NCBI RefSeq assembly: GCF_004339745.1
Contig: NZ_SMGP01000001.1
Span: forward strand, 4,650,001-4,714,000
Direction of reading: 5' to 3'
DNA length: 64,000 bases
From: Paraburkholderia sp. BL9I2N2
GTDB lineage: Bacteria > Pseudomonadota > Gammaproteobacteria > Burkholderiales > Burkholderiaceae
In this document: piece after piece, positions 8,278-16,914 of the stretch
How positions within the stretch are numbered: position 1 is the stretch's first letter
How the letters are laid out: every line of letters starts with the position of its first letter
Notes under the pieces: model-generated
What the model saw: only the letters and a program-made list of their open reading frames with translations
Database searches by the model: none
What the model was told of the DNA's origin: nothing
Program-made: the position numbers and the translations under genes

Positions 8278-8796
8278 ATGGCAAAGATGCAAGCGAAAGT
8301 TCAGGCTGACGAACGCGACGACGGCCTTCGTGAAAAAATGATTTCGGTCAACCGCGTGACCAAGGTCGTGAAGGGTGGCCGGATTCTCGGTTTCGCCGCA
8401 CTGACCGTGGTTGGCGACGGTGATGGCCGCGTCGGTATGGGCAAGGGCAAGGCGAAGGAAGTGCCGGTCGCTGTTCAGAAGGCGATGGAACAGGCTCGCC
8501 GCAACATGTTCAAGGTGCCGCTCAAGAACGGTACCCTGCAACACGAAGTGCACGGTAAGCACGGCGCATCGATGGTCCTCCTGGCCCCGGCCAAGGACGG
8601 TACCGGTGTGATCGCTGGCGGCCCGATGCGCGCAGTGTTCGACGTGATGGGCGTGCAGAACGTTGTGGCCAAGAGCCACGGTTCGACGAACCCGTACAAC
8701 CTCGTTCGTGCAACGCTCGACGGTCTGCGCAAGCAGTCCACGCCGGGCGACATCGCGGCGAAGCGCGGCAAGTCCGTCGAAGATATTCTGGGCTAA
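8278..8796 (+). CDS. rpsE: 30S ribosomal protein S5
   Basis: A 172-residue S5 with the dsRBD-like N-terminal domain (LREKMISVNRVTKVVKGGR, residues ~17-35) and the GVQNVVAKSHGSTNPYNLVR segment. With S3 and S4 it lines the mRNA entry and affects accuracy. Confidence 0.99.
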   Translation: MAKMQAKVQADERDDGLREKMISVNRVTKVVKGGRILGFAALTVVGDGDGRVGMGKGKAKEVPVAVQKAMEQARRNMFKVPLKNGTLQHEVHGKHGASMVLLAPAKDGTGVIAGGPMRAVFDVMGVQNVVAKSHGSTNPYNLVRATLDGLRKQSTPGDIAAKRGKSVEDILG

Positions 8797-8806
8797 GGTG
8801 GACACC

Positions 8807-8989
8807 ATGTCTGATAAAACTGTCAAGGTCCAGCTCGTCAAGAGCCTGATCGGCACCCGTGAAACGCACCGTGCAACGGTGCGTGGCTTGGGCCTGCGCC
8901 GACTCAACTCGGTTAGCGAGTTGCAGGACACGCCGGCTGTGCGCGGCATGATCAACAAGGTTTCGTACCTCGTTAAGGTCATCAGCTAA
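8807..8989 (+). CDS. rpmD: 50S ribosomal protein L30
   Basis: A 60-residue L30 (MSDKTVKVQLVKSLIGT...). The frame stays open upstream, but the ATG at 8807 is the family start and has AAGGTGG at 8795-8801. It includes the expected RGLGLRRLNSV motif. Confidence 0.98.
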   Translation: MSDKTVKVQLVKSLIGTRETHRATVRGLGLRRLNSVSELQDTPAVRGMINKVSYLVKVIS

Positions 8990-9018
8990 GCGGCTGACCA
9001 GGACTCAAGGAGTTGATA

Positions 9019-9453
9019 ATGGAATTGAATAACCTGAAGCCGGCTGAAGGCGCGAAGCACGCAAAGCGTCGCGTTGGTCGCGGCATCGGCTCCGGCCTCG
9101 GCAAAACCGCTGGCCGTGGTCACAAGGGTCAGAAGTCGCGTTCGGGCGGCTTTCACAAGGTTGGCTTCGAAGGCGGTCAAATGCCGCTGCAACGTCGCCT
9201 GCCGAAGCGTGGCTTCACCTCGCTGACGAAGGAATTCGTCGGTGAAGTGCGTCTCTCGGATCTGGAAAAGCTGCCGGTCGACGAAATCGATCTGCTGGCT
9301 CTGAAGCAAGCCGGCCTGGTCGGCGAGCTGATCAAGAGCGCCAAGATCATCGCGACGGGCGAGCTCAAGCGCAAGGTCGTTGTGAAGGGTCTGGGTGCGA
9401 CGAAGGGTGCGCGCGCTGCTATTGAAGCAGCCGGCGGCTCTTTTGCCGAGTAA
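9019..9453 (+). CDS. rplO: 50S ribosomal protein L15
   Basis: A 144-residue L15 starting MELNNLKPAEGAKHAKRR with the Gly-rich RGIGSGLGKTAGRGHKGQK region near residue 23. AAGGAG at 9008-9013 is spaced for the ATG at 9019. It is a late-assembly 50S protein. Confidence 0.98.
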   Translation: MELNNLKPAEGAKHAKRRVGRGIGSGLGKTAGRGHKGQKSRSGGFHKVGFEGGQMPLQRRLPKRGFTSLTKEFVGEVRLSDLEKLPVDEIDLLALKQAGLVGELIKSAKIIATGELKRKVVVKGLGATKGARAAIEAAGGSFAE

Positions 9454-9499
9454 CGTGCAAGTTATTTGCCGTCACTAGCATTTGCATCGGAGAAGGTAC

Positions 9500-10846
9500 T
9501 TGGCTAACAGCCCGAGTCTCGCAAAACCCGGTCGCGGCGCGGCGAAGTTCGGCGATCTGCGTCGGCGAGCAGTGTTCCTGCTGCTGGCGCTGATCGTCTA
9601 CCGTATCGGCGCGCATATTCCGGTGCCGGGTATTGACCCGGACCAGCTGGCAAAGTTGTTCCAAAGCCAGTCGGGCGGCATCCTTGGCATGTTCAACATG
9701 TTCTCGGGTGGCGCACTTTCGCGGTTCACGATTTTTGCGCTGGGGATCATGCCGTATATTTCGGCGTCGATCATCATGCAGTTGCTGGCAATTGTCTCGC
9801 CGCAGCTCGAAGCGCTGAAAAAAGAAGGGCAGGCAGGTCAACGGAAGATTACGCAGTACACGCGTATCTTTACGGTCCTGCTGGCAACGTTCCAGGCCTT
9901 CGGCATTGCCGTGGCGCTGGAAAATCAGCCTGGTCTCGTGATCGACCCGGGGATGGTTTTTCGTTTGACGACGGTCGTGACGCTGGTGACCGGCACGATG
10001 TTCCTGATGTGGCTAGGTGAGCAGATCACGGAACGCGGGCTTGGCAACGGTATCTCGATCATTATTTTCGGTGGGATTGCAGCGGGTTTCCCGAATGCGA
10101 TCGGTGGTCTTGTTTCGCTGGTGCAAACCGGTTCGATGAGCCCGATATCCGCGATTATCGTCGTCGCGCTGATTGCTGCTGTGACGTATCTGGTGGTGTT
10201 CATCGAACGCGGCCAGCGCAAGATTCTTGTGAACTACGCAAAGCGGCAAGTCGGTAACAAGATTTACGGCGGACAGTCTTCGCATCTGCCGTTGAAGCTG
10301 AACATGTCGGGCGTGATTCCGCCGATCTTTGCATCGTCGATCATTCTCTTCCCGGCAACTATCCTGAACTGGTTTAGTTCGGGGTCGCGTACCGGCTGGT
10401 TCGCAGACACGTTGCACAACGTGGCCGAAGCCCTCAAGCCCGGTCAACCCGTGTACGTGTTGCTGTACGCGTTGGCGATCGTTTTCTTCTGTTTCTTCTA
10501 CACCGCACTGGTGTTCAACAGCAGAGAGACGGCCGACAACCTGAAAAAGAGTGGCGCTTTCGTCCCAGGCATCCGCCCGGGCGATCAAACGGCGCGATAT
10601 ATCGACCGCATCCTCACGCGTCTGACGCTGGCCGGTGCGATCTACATCGTGTTTGTTTGTCTGCTGCCCGAGTTTTTGGTGCTGCGCTGGAACGTGCCGT
10701 TTTATTTTGGTGGAACGTCGCTGCTGATCATTGTCGTCGTCACAATGGATTTCATGGCGCAGGTGCAGTCGTACGTTATGTCGCAACAGTATGAATCGCT
10801 GCTGAAGAAAGCTAATTTCAAAGGCGGCGGCGTCCCGATGCGTTGA
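9500..10846 (+). CDS. secY: Preprotein translocase subunit SecY
   Basis: A 448-residue, ten-TM channel subunit of the SecYEG translocon in the inner membrane. The start is a TTG (TTG GCT AAC AGC, read as MANSPSLAKPGR), supported by GGAGAAGG at 9489-9496; no ATG gives the family N-terminus. The plug and TM2 segment (GGILGMFNMFSGGALSRFTI), the cytoplasmic loop LVNYAKRQVGNKIYGGQ and the C-terminal QQYESLLKKANF are present. The rare start may limit expression relative to the flanking ribosomal genes. Confidence 0.98.
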   Translation: MANSPSLAKPGRGAAKFGDLRRRAVFLLLALIVYRIGAHIPVPGIDPDQLAKLFQSQSGGILGMFNMFSGGALSRFTIFALGIMPYISASIIMQLLAIVSPQLEALKKEGQAGQRKITQYTRIFTVLLATFQAFGIAVALENQPGLVIDPGMVFRLTTVVTLVTGTMFLMWLGEQITERGLGNGISIIIFGGIAAGFPNAIGGLVSLVQTGSMSPISAIIVVALIAAVTYLVVFIERGQRKILVNYAKRQVGNKIYGGQSSHLPLKLNMSGVIPPIFASSIILFPATILNWFSSGSRTGWFADTLHNVAEALKPGQPVYVLLYALAIVFFCFFYTALVFNSRETADNLKKSGAFVPGIRPGDQTARYIDRILTRLTLAGAIYIVFVCLLPEFLVLRWNVPFYFGGTSLLIIVVVTMDFMAQVQSYVMSQQYESLLKKANFKGGGVPMR

Positions 10847-10854
10847 AAGGACTT

Positions 10855-11073
10855 ATGGCCAAAGACGATGTTATCCAGATGCAGGGTGAAGTCATCGAAA
10901 ACCTGCCTAACGCTACCTTCAGGGTGAAGCTGGAAAACGGCCATGTCGTATTGGGACACATATCCGGGAAGATGCGGATGCACTACATCCGAATCTTGCC
11001 GGGCGACAAGGTGACGGTTGAATTGACGCCTTACGATCTGTCGCGTGCGCGGATCGTGTTCCGGGCGAAGTGA
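10855..11073 (+). CDS. infA: Translation initiation factor IF-1
   Basis: A 72-residue OB-fold IF-1 (MAKDDVIQMQGEVIENLPNA...). It binds the 30S A site during initiation. The ATG at 10855 has AAAGGA upstream and is preferred over the in-frame ATG at 10843, which overlaps the end of secY. The proline at position 18 (ENLPNATF, versus the enterobacterial form) suits the beta-proteobacterial variant. Confidence 0.98.
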   Translation: MAKDDVIQMQGEVIENLPNATFRVKLENGHVVLGHISGKMRMHYIRILPGDKVTVELTPYDLSRARIVFRAK

Positions 11074-11093
11074 TTTGAAAAAAGGGTAATATC

Positions 11094-11210
11094 ATGAAAG
11101 TGATGGCATCGGTTAAGCGCATTTGCCGCAATTGCAAGATCATCAAGCGCAAAGGCGTTGTGCGCGTGATTTGCAGCTCTGATCCGCGCCACAAACAGCG
11201 TCAAGGCTGA
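11094..11210 (+). CDS. rpmJ: 50S ribosomal protein L36
   Basis: A 38-residue L36 ([15 protein letters not shown]...), the smallest ribosomal protein. Cys11, Cys14, Cys27 and His33 form the zinc ribbon, so this is the zinc-binding (C+) form. AAAAGGG lies just upstream. It sits between infA and rpsM as in most bacteria. Confidence 0.98.
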
Positions 11211-11251
11211 ACGCCGCGCTTTTGCTTGCGCTTTTTGTTTGAGGAAAAACA

Positions 11252-11617
11252 ATGGCTCGTATCGCAGGGGTTAACATCCCGAATCACCAGCATACCGAAA
11301 TCGGCCTGACGGCTATTTACGGTATCGGCCGCACGCGCTCGCGCGACATTTGCGTCGCTGCTGGTGTGGCATTTTCGAAGAAGGTCAAAGACCTGAACGA
11401 CGCAGACCTCGAAAAGCTGCGTGAAGAAGTCGGCAAGTTCATCGTTGAAGGCGATCTGCGCCGTGAAACGACGATGAACATCAAGCGCCTGATGGATCTC
11501 GGCTGCTACCGTGGCGTTCGGCATCGTAAGGGCTTGCCCCTGCGCGGCCAACGTACGCGTACGAATGCCCGTACGCGCAAGGGTCCGCGTCGTGCAGCGC
11601 AATCGCTGAAGAAGTAA
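11252..11617 (+). CDS. rpsM: 30S ribosomal protein S13
   Basis: A 121-residue S13 beginning [19 protein letters not shown] and ending in the basic tail [18 protein letters not shown] that reaches the P-site tRNA. First gene of the alpha segment; GAGGAAA precedes the ATG. Confidence 0.99.
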
Positions 11618-11645
11618 GCGGAACTGACAGTTACAGGAAAACGTA

Positions 11646-12050
11646 ATGGCTAAGGCTTCGAACAACTCCGCGGCGCAACGCGTTCGCAAGAAGGTCAAGA
11701 AGAACGTCGCCGAGGGCGTGGTTCACGTTCACGCGTCGTTCAACAACACCATCATCACGATCACCGATCGTCAAGGCAATGCACTTGCTTGGGCAACGTC
11801 GGGTGGTCAGGGCTTCAAGGGTTCGCGTAAATCGACCCCGTTTGCAGCCCAGGTGGCAGCCGAATCGGCTGGCCGCGTGGCGATGGAATACGGCGTGAAG
11901 AACCTCGAAGTGCGGATCAAGGGCCCCGGTCCTGGCCGTGAGTCGGCGGTGCGCGCGTTGCATGGTCTTGGCATCAAGATCACCGCGATCTCCGACGTGA
12001 CCCCGGTCCCGCACAACGGCTGCCGTCCGCCGAAGCGTCGTCGTATCTAA
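11646..12050 (+). CDS. rpsK: 30S ribosomal protein S11
   Basis: A 134-residue S11 with HVHASFNNTIITITD near residue 26 and the C-terminal DVTPVPHNGCRPPKRRRI signature. It is a 30S platform protein near the E site. Confidence 0.99.
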   Translation: MAKASNNSAAQRVRKKVKKNVAEGVVHVHASFNNTIITITDRQGNALAWATSGGQGFKGSRKSTPFAAQVAAESAGRVAMEYGVKNLEVRIKGPGPGRESAVRALHGLGIKITAISDVTPVPHNGCRPPKRRRI

Positions 12051-12069
12051 GACGCTAGTATTGCTTGCG

Positions 12070-12096
12070 CCTGTTGCCGCCCTGCGCGGCGGCAGG
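12070..12096 (+). promoter_or_regulatory. Stable hairpin in the rpsK-rpsD gap
   Basis: GCCGCC (12076-12081) pairs with GGCGGC (12088-12093), and the flanks CCTG/AGG extend the stem. No T-run follows. It lies in a 147-bp gap upstream of rpsD. It may be an mRNA control or processing site; S4 represses the alpha operon in E. coli but from a different place. Function is inference only. Confidence 0.35.
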
Positions 12097-12197
12097 CTGC
12101 TTGCGCTATTGAATTGACTAAGCCCACCGTTCGGCCCAAAGGGTTCGGACTAGCGCGAGTGCACGCATTCGCGTGATTAATCATTGAAGGAATCAAC

Positions 12198-12821
12198 GTG
12201 GCACGTTATATCGGCCCTAAGGCCAAGCTGTCCCGCCGTGAAGGCACTGACCTTTTCCTGAAGAGCGCCCGTCGTTCGCTCGCTGACAAGTGCAAGCTTG
12301 ACAGCAAGCCCGGCCAACACGGCCGCACCTCGGGCGCACGTACGTCCGACTACGGCACGCAGCTGCGCGAAAAGCAAAAAGTGAAGCGCATCTACGGCGT
12401 CCTCGAGCGTCAATTCCGTCGTTACTTCGCTGAAGCCGACCGCCTGAAGGGCAACACGGGTGAAAACCTGCTGCAGTTGCTCGAATCGCGTCTGGATAAC
12501 GTCGTGTATCGCATGGGCTTCGGCTCGACGCGCGCTGAAGCACGTCAGCTCGTGAGCCACAAGGCGATCGTCGTGAACGGCGTGGTGTCGAACATCCCGT
12601 CGATGCAAGTGAAGGCAGGCGACGTCGTCGCGGTGCGCGAAACGAAGAAGAAGCAGGCGCGGATTCTCGAAGCACTGTCGCTGGCTGAGCAAGGCGGTCT
12701 GCCGAGCTGGGTCGCTGTCGATTCGAAGAAGTTCGAAGGCACGTTCAAGCAGAAGCCGGAACGCAGCGACATCGCTGGCGATATCAACGAAAGCCTGATC
12801 GTCGAATTGTATTCGCGGTAA
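12198..12821 (+). CDS. rpsD: 30S ribosomal protein S4
   Basis: A 207-residue S4 starting MARYIGPKAKLSRREGTDL, with an S4 RNA-binding domain (LESRLDNVVYRMGFGSTRAE, residues ~95-114). It lacks the N-terminal CxxC zinc cluster, so it is the zinc-free type. S4 initiates 30S assembly and in enterics represses the alpha operon. TGAAGGAA precedes the ATG. Confidence 0.99.
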   Translation: MARYIGPKAKLSRREGTDLFLKSARRSLADKCKLDSKPGQHGRTSGARTSDYGTQLREKQKVKRIYGVLERQFRRYFAEADRLKGNTGENLLQLLESRLDNVVYRMGFGSTRAEARQLVSHKAIVVNGVVSNIPSMQVKAGDVVAVRETKKKQARILEALSLAEQGGLPSWVAVDSKKFEGTFKQKPERSDIAGDINESLIVELYSR

Positions 12822-12833
12822 TCGGATTAACGG

Positions 12834-12873
12834 CCGGGGCACCCTGATTGCGCTGAGCAAGGGGGCGCCTCGG
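12834..12873 (+). terminator. Hairpin between rpsD and rpoA, possible attenuator
   Basis: CCGGGGCACCC (12834-12844) pairs with GGGGGCGCCTCGG (12861-12873) with one mismatch and one G-U, followed by a T-rich CTGTTTATTTT. It resembles an intrinsic terminator placed inside the alpha operon, so it may lower rpoA expression relative to the ribosomal genes rather than stop transcription. Confidence 0.5.
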
Positions 12874-12945
12874 CTGTTTATTTTCAGGTTGTTACCGGTC
12901 AGCCTTATCGGTGTAACGAGCCGAGGGTATTGAAAAGGAAAACCT

Positions 12946-13923
12946 ATGCAAACCAGTTTGTTGAAGCCCAAGATCATCGCTGTTGAATCGCTTGGTGAGA
13001 GCCATGCGAAAGTGGTCATGGAACCGTTTGAACGCGGTTACGGCCACACCTTGGGTAACGCGCTCCGGCGCGTGCTGCTGTCGTCGATGGTGGGCTACGC
13101 GCCGACCGAAGTGACGATCGCAGGCGTCGTACATGAGTATTCGACGCTCGACGGTGTGCAAGAGGATGTGGTCAACCTGTTGTTGAACCTGAAGGGCGTG
13201 GTCTTCAAGCTGCATAACCGTGATGAAGTAACGGTTACGCTGCGCAAGGAAGGCGAAGGCGTTGTCACCGCTGGCGACATCGAACTCGCGCACGATTGCG
13301 AAGTGATCAACCCGGATCACGTGATTGCGCATCTGTCGAAGGGCGGCAAGCTCGACGTGCAGATCAAGGTCGAGAAAGGCCGCGGCTATGTGCCGGGCAA
13401 CGTACGTCGTTACGGCGAAGAGTCGGCCAAGATCATCGGCCGTATCGTGCTGGACGCGTCGTTCTCGCCGGTTCGCCGCGTGAGCTACGCCGTTGAAAGC
13501 GCTCGCGTCGAACAGCGTACCGACCTCGACAAGCTCGTGATGAACATCGAAACCAACGGTGTGATTTCGCCGGAAGAAGCGATCCGTCAATCGGCGCGCA
13601 TTCTGGTCGATCAACTGTCGGTCTTCGCTGCACTGGAAGGCACCGAAGCAACGGCTGAAGCGCCGTCGCGTGCGCCGCAGATCGATCCGATCCTGCTGCG
13701 TCCGGTCGATGATCTCGAACTGACGGTTCGTTCCGCGAACTGCCTGAAGGCCGAGAACATTTACTACATCGGCGACCTGATCCAGCGCACGGAAAACGAG
13801 CTGCTGAAGACGCCGAATCTGGGTCGCAAGTCGCTGAACGAAATCAAGGAAGTACTGGCGTCGCGTGGTTTGACGCTCGGCATGAAACTCGAAAACTGGC
13901 CGCCGGCAGGGTTGGACAAGTAA
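12946..13923 (+). CDS. rpoA: RNA polymerase alpha subunit
   Basis: A 325-residue alpha subunit. The N-terminal domain (residues 1-~230) includes the dimerisation signature RGYGHTLGNALRRVLLSSM. After a flexible linker (ATAEAPSRAPQ) comes the C-terminal domain (~250-320) with the DNA- and activator-binding NCLKAENIYYIGDL and LGRKSLNEIKEVL motifs. AAAAGGAAA precedes the ATG. Confidence 0.99.
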   Translation: MQTSLLKPKIIAVESLGESHAKVVMEPFERGYGHTLGNALRRVLLSSMVGYAPTEVTIAGVVHEYSTLDGVQEDVVNLLLNLKGVVFKLHNRDEVTVTLRKEGEGVVTAGDIELAHDCEVINPDHVIAHLSKGGKLDVQIKVEKGRGYVPGNVRRYGEESAKIIGRIVLDASFSPVRRVSYAVESARVEQRTDLDKLVMNIETNGVISPEEAIRQSARILVDQLSVFAALEGTEATAEAPSRAPQIDPILLRPVDDLELTVRSANCLKAENIYYIGDLIQRTENELLKTPNLGRKSLNEIKEVLASRGLTLGMKLENWPPAGLDK

Positions 13924-13966
13924 GTCGACAAGTAATCCCGGGACAGAACCCGTCGCTGCACTGGCA

Positions 13967-14008
13967 AAGACGCGGATTTTCCTTTAAAATCCGCGTCTTG
14001 TCTTTTTT
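13967..14008 (+). terminator. Strong intrinsic-type terminator between rpoA and rplQ
   Basis: AAGACGCGGATTTT (13967-13980) is perfectly complementary to AAAATCCGCGTCTT (13986-13999), a 14-bp stem with a 5-nt loop, followed by GTCTTTTTT. This would separate rplQ from the alpha operon unless readthrough is substantial. The loop and right arm also contain TTTAAAAT, a possible -10, but the spaced -35 (TGGCAA) is poor. Confidence 0.7.
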
Positions 14009-14103
14009 ACTACCGGCCCGTGCACTCGCTACCATTGGGAAACCGCAGGTAGTTCGAGCGCGATAGAAGAGCTGGACCAAAACTCTGAATCGAAGGAATT
14101 AAC

Positions 14104-14496
14104 ATGCGTCACCGTCATGGTTTGCGGAAACTGAACCGCACGAGCAGCCACCGTCTGGCAATGCTCCGTAATATGTCCAATTCGCTGATCGAGCACGAAG
14201 TCATCAAGACCACGCTGCCGAAGGCGAAAGAACTCCGTAAGGTTGTCGAGCCGCTGATCACGCTCGGCAAGAAGCCGTCGCTGGCAAATCGTCGTCTGGC
14301 GTTTAACCGCCTGCGCGATCGTGACTCGGTCACGAAGCTGTTCGAAGTTCTGGGTCCGCGTTACGCTACCCGTCCGGGCGGCTACCTGCGCGTTCTGAAG
14401 TTCGGCTTCCGCGTCGGCGACAACGCTCCGATGGCACTGGTCGAACTGCTCGATCGTCCGGAAGTTGAAGAAGTTGAAGTGCAAGAAGCTGAGTAA
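14104..14496 (+). CDS. rplQ: 50S ribosomal protein L17
   Basis: A 130-residue L17 starting MRHRHGLRKLNRTSSHRL, with the family block MLRNMSNSLIEHEVIKTTLP at residues ~21-40 and an acidic C-terminal extension (EEVEVQEAE). GAAGGAA precedes the ATG. Last gene of the ribosomal block. Confidence 0.99.
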   Translation: MRHRHGLRKLNRTSSHRLAMLRNMSNSLIEHEVIKTTLPKAKELRKVVEPLITLGKKPSLANRRLAFNRLRDRDSVTKLFEVLGPRYATRPGGYLRVLKFGFRVGDNAPMALVELLDRPEVEEVEVQEAE

Positions 14497-14512
14497 GCTT
14501 CCTCGCATCCAA

Positions 14513-14544
14513 AAAAAAGCCAGGCGCCAAGCCTGGCTTTTTTG
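14513..14544 (+). terminator. Terminator after rplQ
   Basis: A run of A, then GCCAGGC (14519-14525), loop GCCAA, GCCTGGC (14531-14537) and TTTTTTG. The stem extends with A-T pairs, so it may act in both directions. It closes the ribosomal block. Confidence 0.9.
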
Positions 14545-14669
14545 TTTATAGCGCCAGAACGCAATGGTTGCGGCCATTTGCCGCGTGGCCGCTGCAGAGC
14601 CCTCAGCGGTCGGACAAGGCTAGGTGATACGATATCGGCACCTGAATCGTGCCTTTGCCGGAGCCATCT

Positions 14670-15002
14670 GTGAGCGTGAATGTGACCTTGATTCTGACAA
14701 CGGTGCCGGATGCGGCCGTGGCTCAGAAGCTTGCCGCAGATGCCTTGGTCGCGCGGCTATGCGCCTGTGCCACGCAGTTAGGCACCGTGCAGTCCAGCTA
14801 TCACTGGCAGGGCGCGATCGAAACAGCGCAGGAAATCCAGTTGCTGTTCAAGACCAGCGCGGCACGCGCGCTCGAACTCGAGCAGTACATTCAGGCTCAC
14901 CATCCCTACGACACGCCGGAAATCCTCTCATGGCAAGCGACGGCATCGGCCGCGTACGGCCAGTGGATCACTGCTGAAACCCAACGTCCTCTTCATGTTT
15001 AA
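14670..15002 (+). CDS. cutA: CutA1-type divalent cation tolerance protein
   Basis: A 110-residue CutA1-family protein (VNVTLILTTVPDAAVAQKLA), a small trimeric PII-like fold linked to copper tolerance in E. coli. The GTG at 14670 is chosen because GGAG lies 6 bp upstream; an in-frame GTG at 14649 would add seven residues. The core pattern QSSYHWQGAIETAQEIQLLF matches the family's W-x-G-x-I-x(4)E segment. The stop overlaps the dsbD start by eight bases, as in many proteobacteria where cutA and dsbD are cotranscribed. Confidence 0.92.
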   Translation: MSVNVTLILTTVPDAAVAQKLAADALVARLCACATQLGTVQSSYHWQGAIETAQEIQLLFKTSAARALELEQYIQAHHPYDTPEILSWQATASAAYGQWITAETQRPLHV

Positions 15003-16872
15003 CGGCCTCGATCGGCGCGCGCGCAATGCACTGCGCACCGTATTCTTCCTGCTTGGTTGCCTGATCTTCGCGCAGTTCGGCACGCTCGCCCGCGCGGCGG
15101 ACGATTTTCTCGATCCTGCGGTCGCGTTCAAATTCAGCGCGTCGGAGAAACCCGGCGAAGTCGACGTGACCTACAAAATCGCGGATGGCTACTACATGTA
15201 TCGTGAGCGCTTCGCCTTCGCGACGCGCAACGGCACGACCACGATCGGCGAGCCGCAATTGCCGGCTGGCCACGTCAAGTTCGATCAGACCTTTAACAAG
15301 AACGTCGAGACGTATCGGAACGAACTGACGATCCGGATTCCCGTTAAACAGGCGGCCGGACCGTTCGACCTGGCGGTGACGTCGCAGGGCTGTGCTGATG
15401 CCGGCATCTGCTATCCGCCGATGGAGCGCGTGTATCACGTGAGCGGCGCGGCTCTGCAGTCGGCCGGCAGCGCGGCTGACGCCGGCGCCGAAGTTGCGCA
15501 GAAATCCGCTGCCGCGGCCACCTCGTGGTACGACCGCGCCACCAGCGCAGACTACGCGCAGTCGCTGCTGCAAGGCGGTGGTTTCTTCGCGATCGTCGGA
15601 CTCTATTTCGTCGCCGGCGCCGTGCTCAGTCTGCTCCCGTGTTCGTACCCAATGATTCCGATTCTCTCTGCGATCATCATCGGCGAAGGTGCGCGCGTGA
15701 CGCGTGCACGTGGATTCGCACTGTCGCTGGCCTATGTGATCGGCATGGCGCTTGTGTACACGGCGCTCGGCATCGCTGCCGCGCTGGTCGGGCAGAGTCT
15801 CGGCGCGTGGCTGCAAAACCCTTGGGTGCTTGGCGCTTTTGGCGTCCTGTTGGCCATTTTCGCGCTGACCCTGATTGCAGGTTTCGACATTGCGCTGCCG
15901 CAGCGTTGGCAGGACGGCGTCTCGCGTGCATCGACCGGGCGCTCCGGGGGCAAGTTTGCGGCCGTTGCCGTGATGGGCGCGCTGTCCGCGTTGGTGGTCG
16001 GCGCCTGCATGACCGCACCGCTCTTCGCGGTGCTGGCGTTCATCGCGCATACAGGCGACGCCGTGCTCGGCGGTGCGGCGCTGTTTTCGATGGGATTGGG
16101 ATTGGGCGCGCCGCTGCTGATCCTCGGTCTAGGCGCGGGCACACTGCTGCCGCGCGCCGGCGCATGGATGGACAGCGTCAAGGTGTTCTTCGGCGTCGTG
16201 CTGCTTGCGGCCGCCCTGTGGATCGTCTGGCCGGTGCTCGGCGCGACTGCGACGATGCTACTGAGCGCGCTCTGGCTGCTGATCGCCGCGGCCTCCCTCG
16301 GCTTGTTCTCGGCACCCACAGCGGAGGCTTCCGTGTGGCGCCGGCTCGGGCGAGGCATCGGTGCAGCATTTGCCATCTGGGCGGCGGTCCTGCTGGTCGG
16401 GCTGGCGGCGGGCTCATCCGATCCGCTGCGCCCGCTTGCGGTGTTGGCGGCGCGTGGCGGAGAAGCGGGCGTCGCGAACACTTCGAATAAGCCGGACAGC
16501 GAGCCGCAGAGCGATTTGACGTTCGCCCCGGTCCGTTCATCGAATGAACTCGACCAGGCCGTCAAAACGGCTGCACAGCCCGCCATGCTCGATTTTTACG
16601 CGGACTGGTGCGTCAGCTGCAAAGAGATGGAGAAATTCACCTTCAGCGATCCGCGTGTTCAAGCGAAATTGAAGCAGATGAACCTGTTGCGCGCCGACGT
16701 GACCGCCAACAATGTCGACGATCAGATGCTGCTCAAGCGCTTCAGTTTGTTCGGGCCACCGGGGATCATCTTTTTCGATCAGAGTGGCAAGGAGGTGCTG
16801 CGCGTCGTCGGCTACGAGTCCGCGGATAAATTTTTGCGCAGTCTGGATCGGGTGAACGCGCCGGGTGCGTAA
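14995..16872 (+). CDS. dsbD: Thiol:disulfide interchange protein DsbD
   Basis: A 625-residue inner-membrane electron conduit that carries reductant from cytoplasmic thioredoxin to periplasmic DsbC, DsbG and cytochrome c maturation. A signal peptide spans residues 1-~35. The periplasmic alpha domain has Cys133 and Cys139 (GCADAGICYPP), the eight-TM beta domain has Cys216 (LLPCSYP) and Cys338 (GACMTAP), and the C-terminal thioredoxin-like gamma domain has the CVSC pair at 539/542. All six redox cysteines are present. It overlaps cutA; cytochrome c biogenesis genes resB-ccsA lie 3 kb downstream. Confidence 0.96.
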   Translation: MFNGLDRRARNALRTVFFLLGCLIFAQFGTLARAADDFLDPAVAFKFSASEKPGEVDVTYKIADGYYMYRERFAFATRNGTTTIGEPQLPAGHVKFDQTFNKNVETYRNELTIRIPVKQAAGPFDLAVTSQGCADAGICYPPMERVYHVSGAALQSAGSAADAGAEVAQKSAAAATSWYDRATSADYAQSLLQGGGFFAIVGLYFVAGAVLSLLPCSYPMIPILSAIIIGEGARVTRARGFALSLAYVIGMALVYTALGIAAALVGQSLGAWLQNPWVLGAFGVLLAIFALTLIAGFDIALPQRWQDGVSRASTGRSGGKFAAVAVMGALSALVVGACMTAPLFAVLAFIAHTGDAVLGGAALFSMGLGLGAPLLILGLGAGTLLPRAGAWMDSVKVFFGVVLLAAALWIVWPVLGATATMLLSALWLLIAAASLGLFSAPTAEASVWRRLGRGIGAAFAIWAAVLLVGLAAGSSDPLRPLAVLAARGGEAGVANTSNKPDSEPQSDLTFAPVRSSNELDQAVKTAAQPAMLDFYADWCVSCKEMEKFTFSDPRVQAKLKQMNLLRADVTANNVDDQMLLKRFSLFGPPGIIFFDQSGKEVLRVVGYESADKFLRSLDRVNAPGA

Positions 16873-16914
16873 CGCAAACCGGCGGTTCGTCACGGCGCCG
16901 GGCGGCGCGTCGCC

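Noticed and set aside
1..14500. rRNA or tRNA genes near the ribosomal block
   Set aside because: No cloverleaf or rRNA-like sequence was seen in the gaps, which are short and explained by promoters, leaders and hairpins.
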